57,231 nt of DNA from CAINVV01 sp964506325. Lineage in GTDB: Bacteria > Bacteroidota > Bacteroidia > Bacteroidales > Prolixibacteraceae. Made by a program: the position numbers and the translations under genes. Positions 8,930 to 17,159 of the stretch are shown here, piece after piece. The notes beneath the pieces are model-generated. The model saw only the letters and a list, made by a program, of their open reading frames with translations, was not told where the DNA came from and did not search any database. Every line of letters starts with the position of its first letter. The first letter of the stretch is position 1. The stretch lies in contig CAZDLO010000013.1 in assembly GCA_964506325.1 (NCBI GenBank), positions 1-57,231 of the forward strand, in the 5' to 3' direction.

Positions 8930-9945
8930 TACTCTCTTATCAGTTTATTGAACCTTTCTGTCCTGGTATCTTTGTGGTAAAGATTTAATATTTGCGCTCT
9001 TGCTGTGTTTCGTAATTCGATGTTGTTGTGATTCAGGCGAACGAACTCCGCGAGTAATTCAGGTTGCCATTCATCCATTGTGATTCCGGAATTTCCAACT
9101 GCAATTTTGATATCTCCAACGTTTGTACCGATCGGAATACATCCGCTCAGCATGGCTTCACAAAGGGCATTCGGAAGCCCTTCCGAACGTGATAGCTGAG
9201 CATAGAAGGATGACTTCTGGTAGATATTGCATATCTGGTCGTAAGGTACAGGAGGCAATAATATCAAATTTCCAGGTTTGGGATCAAACAGTGGTTCGGC
9301 GATCCGGGGAATTCCAATTACGGTAAATTCAAAATCCGGAAGAAGAACAGCCAGTTCACGAAATCTGTCCAACCCCTTGATCATGTATCGCTGGTGGTTT
9401 TCTGTAAAAGAAACTGTGACCATGCTTTTTTCCCTGGAATAATCCTTAAAGCAGAATTTCTCAGAATCGAAGTTAGTCGCAAGGGTTTCGGCATTTGCCC
9501 CGGGATTTATCTGAAGTATCTTTTCTTTTAACGCTTCCGCGACAGGGAAACAGGTATCCGCAAATTTTATTGTATTGCGGGAAAAAAAGGCCCGGAAGGG
9601 ATTACTGAATGCTCCGTAATGGTATTCCGGCATATTAGAAACATCGTACCCGCCAATTACCACGAATGATTTTTTTCCGAATATTTTTGCGAAAATAACA
9701 GGCAAAAAGGAATGGTAATCAGCAAACCAGCAATAATAGATATCGTATTTCCAACCGGAAAAGAGCAAGAAAAAGAACTGTTTAATAAACTCAAGAGAAT
9801 TTTTCAGGATACCCTTAACTGGTGCAAAGCAGTATTTTTTCACCGGGCAGATAGAGGCCAAAGATGTAAAATCGTTGTTCACAAAAGAGGAGAAACTGGT
9901 ATAGACAAACAATACTGACTTCTTTTTACCTGCTTTATCATTCAT
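8929..9945 (-). CDS. Glycosyltransferase family 4 (GT-B fold)
   Basis: A 338-residue GT-B glycosyltransferase. The C-terminal half has the GT4 donor-site pattern YAQLSRSEGLPNALCEAMLSG, in which the E-x7-E type motif contacts the nucleotide sugar, preceded by IPRIAEPL and LPPVPYDQI typical of the domain. The N-terminal acceptor domain is short, and residues around 55-65 (FFFLLFSGWKYDIYYCWF) are hydrophobic and could touch the membrane. It lies in a minus-strand run with the second GT4 gene 15 bases upstream and the methyltransferase overlapping downstream. Confidence 0.82.
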   Translation of the reverse strand: MNDKAGKKKSVLFVYTSFSSFVNNDFTSLASICPVKKYCFAPVKGILKNSLEFIKQFFFLLFSGWKYDIYYCWFADYHSFLPVIFAKIFGKKSFVVIGGYDVSNMPEYHYGAFSNPFRAFFSRNTIKFADTCFPVAEALKEKILQINPGANAETLATNFDSEKFCFKDYSREKSMVTVSFTENHQRYMIKGLDRFRELAVLLPDFEFTVIGIPRIAEPLFDPKPGNLILLPPVPYDQICNIYQKSSFYAQLSRSEGLPNALCEAMLSGCIPIGTNVGDIKIAVGNSGITMDEWQPELLAEFVRLNHNNIELRNTARAQILNLYHKDTRTERFNKLIRE

Positions 9946-9960
9946 AGGGTGGAAGATAAT

Positions 9961-11238
9961 TCAAAAAATTCTGACCAGTTCCTCTGTGAGATTTCTTCTT
10001 GTATATTTTTCTGTGCCGGTTGTTTCGGCAATACAGGTATCATGCATGGACTGCTCAAATATATTGAGGATGAAATGAGCCATTTCATCCTTTTCATCAT
10101 ATGAAAAAAGCTTGCCAGCTTTGCAATCCCGAATCATAATATCAATATCTCCCCCTTTTGGACCTATTGCCAGTATGGGCCTTTTTGCCGCAAGGTACTC
10201 GAAAAATTTCCCGGTGACAATACCTTTATTTCCCGGAGTATCCGGTATAGCCATGAGCAAAATCGAAGCGCTGATCATCTGGCTGATTGCCTCATCATGA
10301 GGGATATACCCCATCACTTCGACCATTGGACCGAGATTTTTAAGGTTAAAAAGGTTGATAATTTCAATGGGTATATTTCCAACAAACCGGATTCTGATTT
10401 TTGCCTTAATACTTTCAGGAAGTTGTGAAATTGCTTCAATAAACTGACCAATATTGTAGCTCAAAGATATTGTACCGGTGTAAGTAATTGTAAAATAATT
10501 GTTTGGAACGAGCCTGATATTTTCAAAGTCTGTATCATCATACCCATTGGGAATTACTTCGATTTTGCTGGATGATCCGGATATTTTATCCTGTAAAAGT
10601 TTTGCAACCTCATTACTAACCGTAATTATTTTATCAGCCCCGGCAAGTACCTTTTTTTCCAGGTATTTGTCGTATTTAGCGGCTAATCCGGAGTGGTACA
10701 GATCTTTGTAATAATAAATATCTGTCCAGGGGTCCCTGAAATCTGCCACCCATGTTATCCCCGTCCTAATTTTTAATTTCTCGCCAATAAGGTGGGTAGA
10801 ATGAGGTGGCCCGGAAGTTATAACCAGGGTGACCTTTTCTTTCTGCACAATCTCAACAGCCATTTTTAGCGCATGCCTGTTCCACCCGATACGGGGATCC
10901 GGAATAAATAGGTTTCCACGGATAAAACGTGAAAATTTCTCGAACAGGGTAACTTTTTTCTGGTTGGTGAAACCACCATATGGGATCTCTTTTTTGCCGG
11001 ATAATTTTTTATACAGATTATAAGGCTCAAAAGTTTTTGTTTTGTAGACAGGAAGTTTGGGGCTGATCTCTTCTTCCAGCGAATAGTCCAGTTGTGCGTA
11101 GGAGGCAAGTTTCTCGTCAACAGTCAGAATAATCGGGGTACAACCGAATTCCGGAAGGTATTTTGAAAATTTCAGCCATCTCTGAACGCCAGCTCCTCCA
11201 CTTGGCGGCCAATAATATGTGATTATCAGGATTTTCAT
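9961..11238 (-). CDS. Glycosyltransferase family 4 (GT-B fold, WbuB-like start)
   Basis: A 425-residue GT-B glycosyltransferase. It starts MKILIITYYWPPSGGAGVQRW, with the glycine-rich acceptor-domain loop of the group that includes WbuB-type surface-polysaccharide enzymes, and has WVADFRDPWTD, KIITVSNEVAKLL and IEVIPNGYD, all typical of GT4. The C-terminal donor domain ends with KFFEYLAAKRPILAIGPKGG, where Glu of FEYLAA replaces the usual second Glu of the E-x7-E motif. It is the first gene of the run GT4-GT4-methyltransferase. Sugar specificity cannot be read from the sequence. Confidence 0.87.
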   Translation of the reverse strand: MKILIITYYWPPSGGAGVQRWLKFSKYLPEFGCTPIILTVDEKLASYAQLDYSLEEEISPKLPVYKTKTFEPYNLYKKLSGKKEIPYGGFTNQKKVTLFEKFSRFIRGNLFIPDPRIGWNRHALKMAVEIVQKEKVTLVITSGPPHSTHLIGEKLKIRTGITWVADFRDPWTDIYYYKDLYHSGLAAKYDKYLEKKVLAGADKIITVSNEVAKLLQDKISGSSSKIEVIPNGYDDTDFENIRLVPNNYFTITYTGTISLSYNIGQFIEAISQLPESIKAKIRIRFVGNIPIEIINLFNLKNLGPMVEVMGYIPHDEAISQMISASILLMAIPDTPGNKGIVTGKFFEYLAAKRPILAIGPKGGDIDIMIRDCKAGKLFSYDEKDEMAHFILNIFEQSMHDTCIAETTGTEKYTRRNLTEELVRIF

Positions 11239-11329
11239 ATTTTGAGGCTATTGAAATCTTTTTATTTGACAAGAAGAATTCCGATGAATAGGTGAAAAAT
11301 TCAGCCACAATTCAAAAGTGCTTATTACC

Positions 11330-12070
11330 CTACCCGGCAACATCCGTCGGGTTATTATTTGTCGTATGGAATATATTCTTAACAGGTTTTGTTGCGACAA
11401 AATCTTTCAGGTAGAATGGTTCATAGTAGGCAACGTCGACAAAATTACCCTTTATAAAGGCAATCTCGGCCAGTGGAGCCATATAGCCGGCAGAAATTGT
11501 CACATTTTCGAGAAAGGTTGAATTGATATGCTGGATGGTCATTTTACATTTGTCGGCGCCATTCCCGAAAAATATTATTTTATGATTATCCAGGAGGGAA
11601 ATAAAAGACATATGGTCAATAATATCTGCCTGAACGTCCCGTATTTTTATCAGGTTACTGTTATATACTGCAGCATAGACCTCCATTCTACGGGCATCAA
11701 TCATAGGACAATACAGCGTTGATTCGCCCGCCTCCATCCCGGCGGAAGTTGTGCTGCAGATATGATGAGCCAATATTTCCAGGGAGGGAATTGCTATCAG
11801 GGGGATTCCTGAGGCATAGCACAATCCTTTTGCCGTTGATACGCCGATTCTAAGGCCGGTATAGGAACCCGGGCCTCCGGAGACAGCCACTGCATCGAGT
11901 TGGTACATCCTGAGATTATTTTCTGACAGCATTTCCTGTATAAAGCCGGTTAACAAAAGCGCATGGTTTTTACCACTTTTGTCTTCGCGTATGGAGGTCA
12001 TAATTCCATCGACTGAAAGGGCCACAGAACAAACTTCAGTTGAGGTTTCTATACAAAGAATTGATGCCAT
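11330..12070 (-). CDS. tsaB: tRNA t6A37 threonylcarbamoyltransferase subunit TsaB
   Basis: TsaB is the ASKHA-fold partner of TsaD and TsaE in making t6A at position 37 of ANN-decoding tRNAs. The 246-residue protein has the diagnostic start ILCIETSTEVCSVAL and the motif AVSGGPGSYTGLRIGVSTAKGL at about residues 62-83, which forms the dimer face with TsaD. Length fits the Bacteroidota family. It is not obviously part of the glycan cluster 91 bases upstream. The C-terminal tail after FYLKDFVATKP is extended and low in conservation. Confidence 0.92.
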   Translation of the reverse strand: MASILCIETSTEVCSVALSVDGIMTSIREDKSGKNHALLLTGFIQEMLSENNLRMYQLDAVAVSGGPGSYTGLRIGVSTAKGLCYASGIPLIAIPSLEILAHHICSTTSAGMEAGESTLYCPMIDARRMEVYAAVYNSNLIKIRDVQADIIDHMSFISLLDNHKIIFFGNGADKCKMTIQHINSTFLENVTISAGYMAPLAEIAFIKGNFVDVAYYEPFYLKDFVATKPVKNIFHTTNNNPTDVAG

Positions 12071-12078
12071 CTGATTTT

Positions 12079-12124
12079 TTTGTAAATATCCGAAATAATA
12101 GGCAATTTGTGTTTTATTTACAAA
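12079..12124. repeat. 10-bp inverted repeat upstream of tsaB
   Basis: TTTGTAAATA at 12079-12088 and its perfect complement TATTTACAAA at 12115-12124 are separated by 26 bases, directly before the tsaB ATG in the 184-base divergent gap between tsaB and the response regulator gene. It could be a protein-binding site or a weak leader hairpin; the AT-rich composition means chance is possible. I found no good TAnnTTTG promoter in this gap. Confidence 0.35.
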
Positions 12125-12254
12125 TTAATCCACTTTCCACTTAATTTTCGTGTTTAATTTGTTTAGATTCGATAGATTCACAGCTTGAAAGGAATATTCA
12201 CTTTCCCCTTGATAACGGCAGATTGATTAAGTCTCATAAAATACTGATTTACAA

Positions 12255-13010
12255 ATGATAAAGGCAGTAATTATTGATGATGATTATTACTCAAGATTGA
12301 TTCTGAGGGAGATAATCAGGAAGAATATTGATAATATTGAATTGGCTGGTGAGGCAGGATCAGTTGATGAAGGGTTGAAGATCATTGAAAATACAAACCC
12401 GGATCTGGTCTTATTGGATATCAGTATGCCGGATGGTACAGGTTTTGATCTTCTGGACAAGATAAAGAAAATTGATTTTGAGGTAATATTCATCACAGCC
12501 TACAGCGAATTTGCTATTAAAGCCTTCAAATACTCTGCTTTTGATTATTTGATGAAACCGATTAGTTCTCAAGATCTGATTGCTGCCATATCCCGAATCC
12601 CCGAAACCGGGAAGGTTGACAATACAATTGACTATAAAGTTTTAAAGTCCAATCTTCTGTCAAACAGCGAATCCGGATTAAGGACAATAGCACTTCCCGA
12701 CCAGAATGGTTTTGCCATCATTGAGGTTGACAAAATCGTGCGTTGCGAAGGTTTGAGAAATTATACCCGCATCATATTCAAAGAGGGTGAGGAAAAGGTT
12801 GTGAGCAGGACTTTGCTGGAATTTGAAAATCTTCTCACACCCCTTGGATTTATCAGAATTCACCGAAGTCACCTGGTAAACCTGGCTAATGTGGTCCGAT
12901 ACATCAAAGCGCAGGGAGGAATGGTAGAGTTAAAGACCGGTGAACTGTTGAAAGTATCGTCCAAATACAAGGGCGACCTTCTCAACAAGCTTCTTTCCAA
13001 TAAGTTATAA
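12255..13010 (+). CDS. LytTR-family response regulator
   Basis: A 251-residue two-domain regulator. Residues 1-120 form a CheY-like receiver with acidic residues D8/D9, phospho-acceptor D55 (LVLLDISMPDGTGFDLL), T81 and K101 (YLMKPIS). Residues about 140-250 form a LytTR DNA-binding domain with the typical segments VDKIVRCEGLRNYTRI and FIRIHRSHLVNLANV. In Bacteroidota such regulators usually work with a 7TM or tetratricopeptide histidine kinase encoded next door, but none lies here, so it is an orphan within the window. It ends 9 bases from the convergent glgP gene. Confidence 0.93.
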   Translation: MIKAVIIDDDYYSRLILREIIRKNIDNIELAGEAGSVDEGLKIIENTNPDLVLLDISMPDGTGFDLLDKIKKIDFEVIFITAYSEFAIKAFKYSAFDYLMKPISSQDLIAAISRIPETGKVDNTIDYKVLKSNLLSNSESGLRTIALPDQNGFAIIEVDKIVRCEGLRNYTRIIFKEGEEKVVSRTLLEFENLLTPLGFIRIHRSHLVNLANVVRYIKAQGGMVELKTGELLKVSSKYKGDLLNKLLSNKL

Positions 13011-13019
13011 AAATCTAAC

Positions 13020-15614
13020 CTATAGCCACCTTAGCAATCTGAAATCCTGACGATTGGGGAGAGATTTGTTTTTGGCATAAATCCTGAGCCCATAATTGTA
13101 AATACCCGGTGTTTTCAAGGTGAGATCCAACTTATAGTGGGCCAGTCCGTCTGTATTGTTCTCAACAGTAAAATCATGTCTGCCTACAAAAACTGGTTGG
13201 TCGTTGCCTGTTGCTACAATCAGTTCAACTCCGATTTCGCCCGGAGACAGTCCTTTCAGATCAAGTGTTACCTGGGATGGATAGGCTTTACCCATTTCAT
13301 AGGTATTGGTAATACCGTCGGATACCTGTATGTTTTTTACCTCAATAGTATTCCAGACGCCTAATATTTTGGCTTTCCATGCAGCAAGTTCCCTGGCTTT
13401 CTGGAAGTTGTTTGATTTTAGGAGAGCGGTTCTTTCAGACTGAGGAATATAATAACGAGTAAAGTAGTCCTTCATCATTCTTTTGGTCGTAAACTGTGGA
13501 ACGACTTCTGCAAAGGTATTTTTAATAAAATCTACCCAGAGAACCGGAATGTTTTTGTCGTTGCGGTAATAATAGGCCGGAACAACTTCGTTTTCAAGGA
13601 TGCCATATATTGCCTCTGAATCAAGTTCATCCTGAAGTTCAGGTATGTCGAAAGAATTTTCGAGCGGAAGGGCCCATCCGGCGTCCTGTTTGTAGCCTTC
13701 GACCCACCATCCGTCAAGGACTGAGAAATGAAGAGTCCCGTTCATAACCCCTTTTTCCCCTGAAGTACCAGAGGCTTCCAGCGGACGGGTGGGAGTGTTC
13801 ATCCAAACATCGCAGCCTTGTACCAGCATCTTTGCGATGTTCATATCATAGTTCTGGATAAATAGAATCCGGCCGATAAATTCGGGTCTTTTGGAAATGT
13901 CGATGATATATTTGATCAGGTCCTGGCCTGCTTTGTCGGCAGGATGGGCTTTCCCTGCGAAGAGAAACTGCACGGGCCGATCAGGATTGTTGATAATTTT
14001 TGATAAGCGTTCCAGGTCACGAAAAAGTAGATGAGCCCTTTTGTAGGTAGCAAATCGCCTGGCAAAACCGATGGTCAGAGCTTTTGGGTTTAACCTGGAA
14101 ATGACTTCCGAAATGTATTTTGGGTTTTCGTTTCTTTGAATATGGATATCAGTGAACCGCCTTTTGATATATTCAATCAATTTTTCGCGGAGGTTTGATT
14201 TGGTGTCCCAGATCAATTTATCCTGAACCTTGTAAATATTTCTCCAGGCACGCATCTCTTCACCTTCATCGTAATCATGAATGTCTTCAGACATTTCATC
14301 GGCAGAGAGTATCTGGTCATGAACTGTTTTCCAGTCGGAAGACGCCCATGTAGGATAGTGAACGCCATTGGTTACATAACCAATGTTATTCAGTTCATCG
14401 GGTAAGAAACCACGGTAAAGTTCACTCAGCAAATGTTTGCTGACTTCGCCATGTAGTTTGCTCACCCCGTTGATTTCCTGTGATAGGTTGGCAGCTAGAA
14501 AACTCATATTGAAACGGCTTTCATTGCTTCCAGCTTTTCCAAGGAGCATCAGTTCATCCATAGTAATACCCAGCTGAAGGGCTATTGGATCCATGTAGGA
14601 TTTGAAGAGATCGTCAGGAAATGAATCATGACCGGCCGGGACTGGCGTATGAGTAGTAAAAAGGGTTGAAGCACGGACTATCTCCTTGGCTTCAGAATAA
14701 TCAAGTTTTGCTTGATTTTTTATGAGGAAGATGCGCTCCAGGCCTATAAATGCTGCGTGCCCTTCATTACAATGATAAATATCGGACTGAATACCAATTT
14801 TTTCCAATGCACGAATGCCTCCCAGACCCAGAACCATTTCCTGTTTAAGGCGGTTCTCATTGTCTCCGCCATACAAATGGTGTGTAATTGATCTGTCCTG
14901 GTCGAGGTTGCCTTCATAGTCTGTGTCGAGGAGGTAAAGTTTGATGTTCCCGACATTCACCAACCAGACTCTGACATTAACGATTCTTCCGGGCATCTGC
15001 ACTTCAACAATAATCCATTCGCCGTTACTGTCGAGTGCGGGTTGAATCGGCAATTTGGAAAAATGTTCCGGTTCGTAATGTGCCAGCTGCTCACCATTGG
15101 CAGATATTACCTGTTTGAAATAACCAAAGCGGTAAAGCAGACCAATAGCGGTCATATCAACTTTAGAGTCGCTTGCTTCCTTTAAATAATCTCCGGCAAG
15201 TACACCCAAGCCACCTGAATAAATTTTGAGGCTTGAATGCAGTCCGAATTCCATGCTGAAATAGGCGATTTTGGGTCCGCGTAGTTTTTTCCGCTCCTTC
15301 AGGTATTTATTAAACTGGATTTCAACTGATTTCATCCTTAGGATAAAGGATTCGTCAGATTTTAGCTCCAGAAACCTGTCGTGATTTGTCTGTTCAAGTA
15401 AGATAATTGGATTGTGGTCACATTTTTCCCAGATAAATGGGTCGATTTCATTGAAAAGCTCACGCGCATCAATGTTCCATACCCACCACAGATTTCGGGA
15501 AATTGTCCTCAGTCCTGACAGTTCTACTGGCAAAGCGGATTCTACAATGATTTTCTTCCAGGTAGGGTTGCTATTTTCGGGTTGTCTCAGATTTTTAAAG
15601 TAAGTCTCTTCCAT
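13020..15614 (-). CDS. glgP: Alpha-glucan (glycogen) phosphorylase, GT35
   Basis: Phosphorolysis of glycogen/alpha-1,4-glucan to glucose 1-phosphate in the cytoplasm, using pyridoxal phosphate. The 864 residues include an N-terminal DUF3417-like segment (LRTISRNLWWVWNIDA, residues 35-50), the phosphorylase core (IAYFSMEFGLHSSLKIYSGG from 117; GFARRFATYKRAHLL at 516-530) and the PLP-binding site EASGTSGEKGVMNG with Lys621. The about 110-residue C-terminal part is a beta-rich extension seen in related bacterial enzymes. It is the last gene of the glycogen operon, separated from GH57 by a 146-base gap carrying a strong inverted repeat. Confidence 0.95.
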   Translation of the reverse strand: MEETYFKNLRQPENSNPTWKKIIVESALPVELSGLRTISRNLWWVWNIDARELFNEIDPFIWEKCDHNPIILLEQTNHDRFLELKSDESFILRMKSVEIQFNKYLKERKKLRGPKIAYFSMEFGLHSSLKIYSGGLGVLAGDYLKEASDSKVDMTAIGLLYRFGYFKQVISANGEQLAHYEPEHFSKLPIQPALDSNGEWIIVEVQMPGRIVNVRVWLVNVGNIKLYLLDTDYEGNLDQDRSITHHLYGGDNENRLKQEMVLGLGGIRALEKIGIQSDIYHCNEGHAAFIGLERIFLIKNQAKLDYSEAKEIVRASTLFTTHTPVPAGHDSFPDDLFKSYMDPIALQLGITMDELMLLGKAGSNESRFNMSFLAANLSQEINGVSKLHGEVSKHLLSELYRGFLPDELNNIGYVTNGVHYPTWASSDWKTVHDQILSADEMSEDIHDYDEGEEMRAWRNIYKVQDKLIWDTKSNLREKLIEYIKRRFTDIHIQRNENPKYISEVISRLNPKALTIGFARRFATYKRAHLLFRDLERLSKIINNPDRPVQFLFAGKAHPADKAGQDLIKYIIDISKRPEFIGRILFIQNYDMNIAKMLVQGCDVWMNTPTRPLEASGTSGEKGVMNGTLHFSVLDGWWVEGYKQDAGWALPLENSFDIPELQDELDSEAIYGILENEVVPAYYYRNDKNIPVLWVDFIKNTFAEVVPQFTTKRMMKDYFTRYYIPQSERTALLKSNNFQKARELAAWKAKILGVWNTIEVKNIQVSDGITNTYEMGKAYPSQVTLDLKGLSPGEIGVELIVATGNDQPVFVGRHDFTVENNTDGLAHYKLDLTLKTPGIYNYGLRIYAKNKSLPNRQDFRLLRWL

Positions 15615-15640
15615 TCTGTAATTTATTTAGCACCATGTGC

Positions 15641-15697
15641 ATAAAAAGTATCGCCAATACGGGTCGCAATGATACCAATTTTGGCGATACTTTTTAT
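15641..15697 (-). terminator. 17-bp inverted repeat between GH57 gene and glgP (terminator or attenuator)
   Basis: ATAAAAAGTATCGCCAA at 15641-15657 pairs perfectly with TTGGCGATACTTTTTAT at 15681-15697 around a 23-base loop. On the minus strand the stem ends in a run of T, so it resembles an intrinsic terminator after the GH57 gene, 64 bases past its stop. A second TTTTTATGCG at 15711-15720 can pair with the outer TGCATAAAAA at 15638-15647 over 9 bases, so two alternative folds exist. It would set glgP expression relative to the upstream genes. No TAnnTTTG promoter for glgP is visible after it. Confidence 0.6.
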
Positions 15698-15760
15698 AAT
15701 GCGGAGGCAATTTTTATGCGCAGAAACTGTAATTATAACATTTCCTTCACATTAGACTGT

Positions 15761-17134
15761 TTATTTGGAAGTAGTCTTTTTTCCTGATTTTACTTTCTGG
15801 ACGGGTGTTTTAGCAACTTTGGTTTTTGGTGTTGGGGTGAGGGATTTTTTCAATTTCTTCAGTTCCAGTTCTGCCTCTTCAAGTTTTTTCGACTTCTCGT
15901 CAATAACCAGTTTCAGTTTGGTCAATTCTGTTTCATCTTCACTGACGGGCACGGCCTTGTTCAACCGAAGGGTGAAATCACTCAGCACGTTCATGTAGTT
16001 GATAAATGCTTCATAGGGATTTCCATATGGGTTGAAATATTTATGTACTTCCCCATCAGAGAAAAACTTAGTGCACATATAATAGAGATGATCGTTGGAC
16101 TGTAAGTAAAGCCAGTCCTTCAGCAATTGCCGGTCTGTACATTTTTTTGCCTGCTCTCTCAGGTCATACAGGTGTTTGAAGGCATCTTTCTGGAGTTCGT
16201 TACCAAGCCAGGCAGAAAGGTCACGCTCTTCGTCAGCCCATGATATGGGGTGTAAAACGTGGACGGCAGAGACTGGTTGCAAGACTTTTACGGCTTCACT
16301 TGGGGTACTGAAGGTCAGCTCCCCGGTTTTTAGCACCTTCTCCGGCAGACTATCCAGAAAATTGAAGATTCCTGAGTTCTTCTTTTGAATTTCCCCGAAA
16401 GTTTCATAATTCAGGAATATGTTAACAATCTCCTCATTTTTAGGAAGATCCAGGATCCATTTGGTCATTTTCTCTGCGGTGAGGGGATATTCACTCCAGG
16501 AGGGGTTTGAAAAGCGGAAAGAGAGGTCATCGCTGAGCCTGTAATTTCGCATAAGGACCTTTTGCCGGGGATTGAGGGCATTGCAGTAGAGGAAGTTTGG
16601 ACTTTTCCAGCCAAGGATATGTTTGGCTCCTTCAGTCAGGACGGTCTCAAAGCCCATTCTGTAGATAAGATCACCCAGTTCATCCGAATAGATTAATTCA
16701 GAGTTTCGGAATACGGTAGGTCTTTGATTGAAGAGTTCTTCAATCAGGTCATCGTGTGCCTTAACCTGTTTGACAAACAGTTGTTCATCTACCAGTGAAA
16801 CCAATGAATTGGCAAATGTTCCCGAAAGAAACTCCACACAACCGGTCGCTGCAAGCTCCCTGAATGAATCTATCACTTCAGGGGCGTAAAGCCTGAACTG
16901 CTCCATGGCAACTCCCGATATTGAGAAGGAAACCTTAAAGTTGCCTTTTGATTTTTTAATTTGTTTTAATATGCTCTGATTGGCAGGCAGGTAGCAATTG
17001 TCTGCGATCTTCCTCATGATCGTTTCGTTGGCATAATCATCATAATAATATGAATCATTTCCAATATCGAAGAACCGGTACTTACGGTAGCGGAAGGGTT
17101 GGTGGATCTGAAAATTCAGGCAGATTGTTTTCAT
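15761..17134 (-). CDS. Glycoside hydrolase family 57 alpha-amylase-like protein
   Basis: A 457-residue GH57 protein of the glycogen cluster. Conserved regions visible: HQP at 11-13, GCVEFLSGT at 98-106, RNSELIYSDELG with the expected nucleophile Glu146, and LNYETFGE at 241-248. In active GH57 amylases the last motif reads DYETFGE and the Asp is the acid/base; here that position is Asn242, so activity is doubtful. Residues from about 402 form a charged coiled coil (SKKLEEAELELKKLKK), then a Lys/Thr/Pro tail that could bind polymer or partners. It lies between the GT4 synthase-like gene and glgP. Confidence 0.85.
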   Translation of the reverse strand: MKTICLNFQIHQPFRYRKYRFFDIGNDSYYYDDYANETIMRKIADNCYLPANQSILKQIKKSKGNFKVSFSISGVAMEQFRLYAPEVIDSFRELAATGCVEFLSGTFANSLVSLVDEQLFVKQVKAHDDLIEELFNQRPTVFRNSELIYSDELGDLIYRMGFETVLTEGAKHILGWKSPNFLYCNALNPRQKVLMRNYRLSDDLSFRFSNPSWSEYPLTAEKMTKWILDLPKNEEIVNIFLNYETFGEIQKKNSGIFNFLDSLPEKVLKTGELTFSTPSEAVKVLQPVSAVHVLHPISWADEERDLSAWLGNELQKDAFKHLYDLREQAKKCTDRQLLKDWLYLQSNDHLYYMCTKFFSDGEVHKYFNPYGNPYEAFINYMNVLSDFTLRLNKAVPVSEDETELTKLKLVIDEKSKKLEEAELELKKLKKSLTPTPKTKVAKTPVQKVKSGKKTTSK

Positions 17135-17159
17135 ATTTTTGTAATCTTATCGATTTAAC

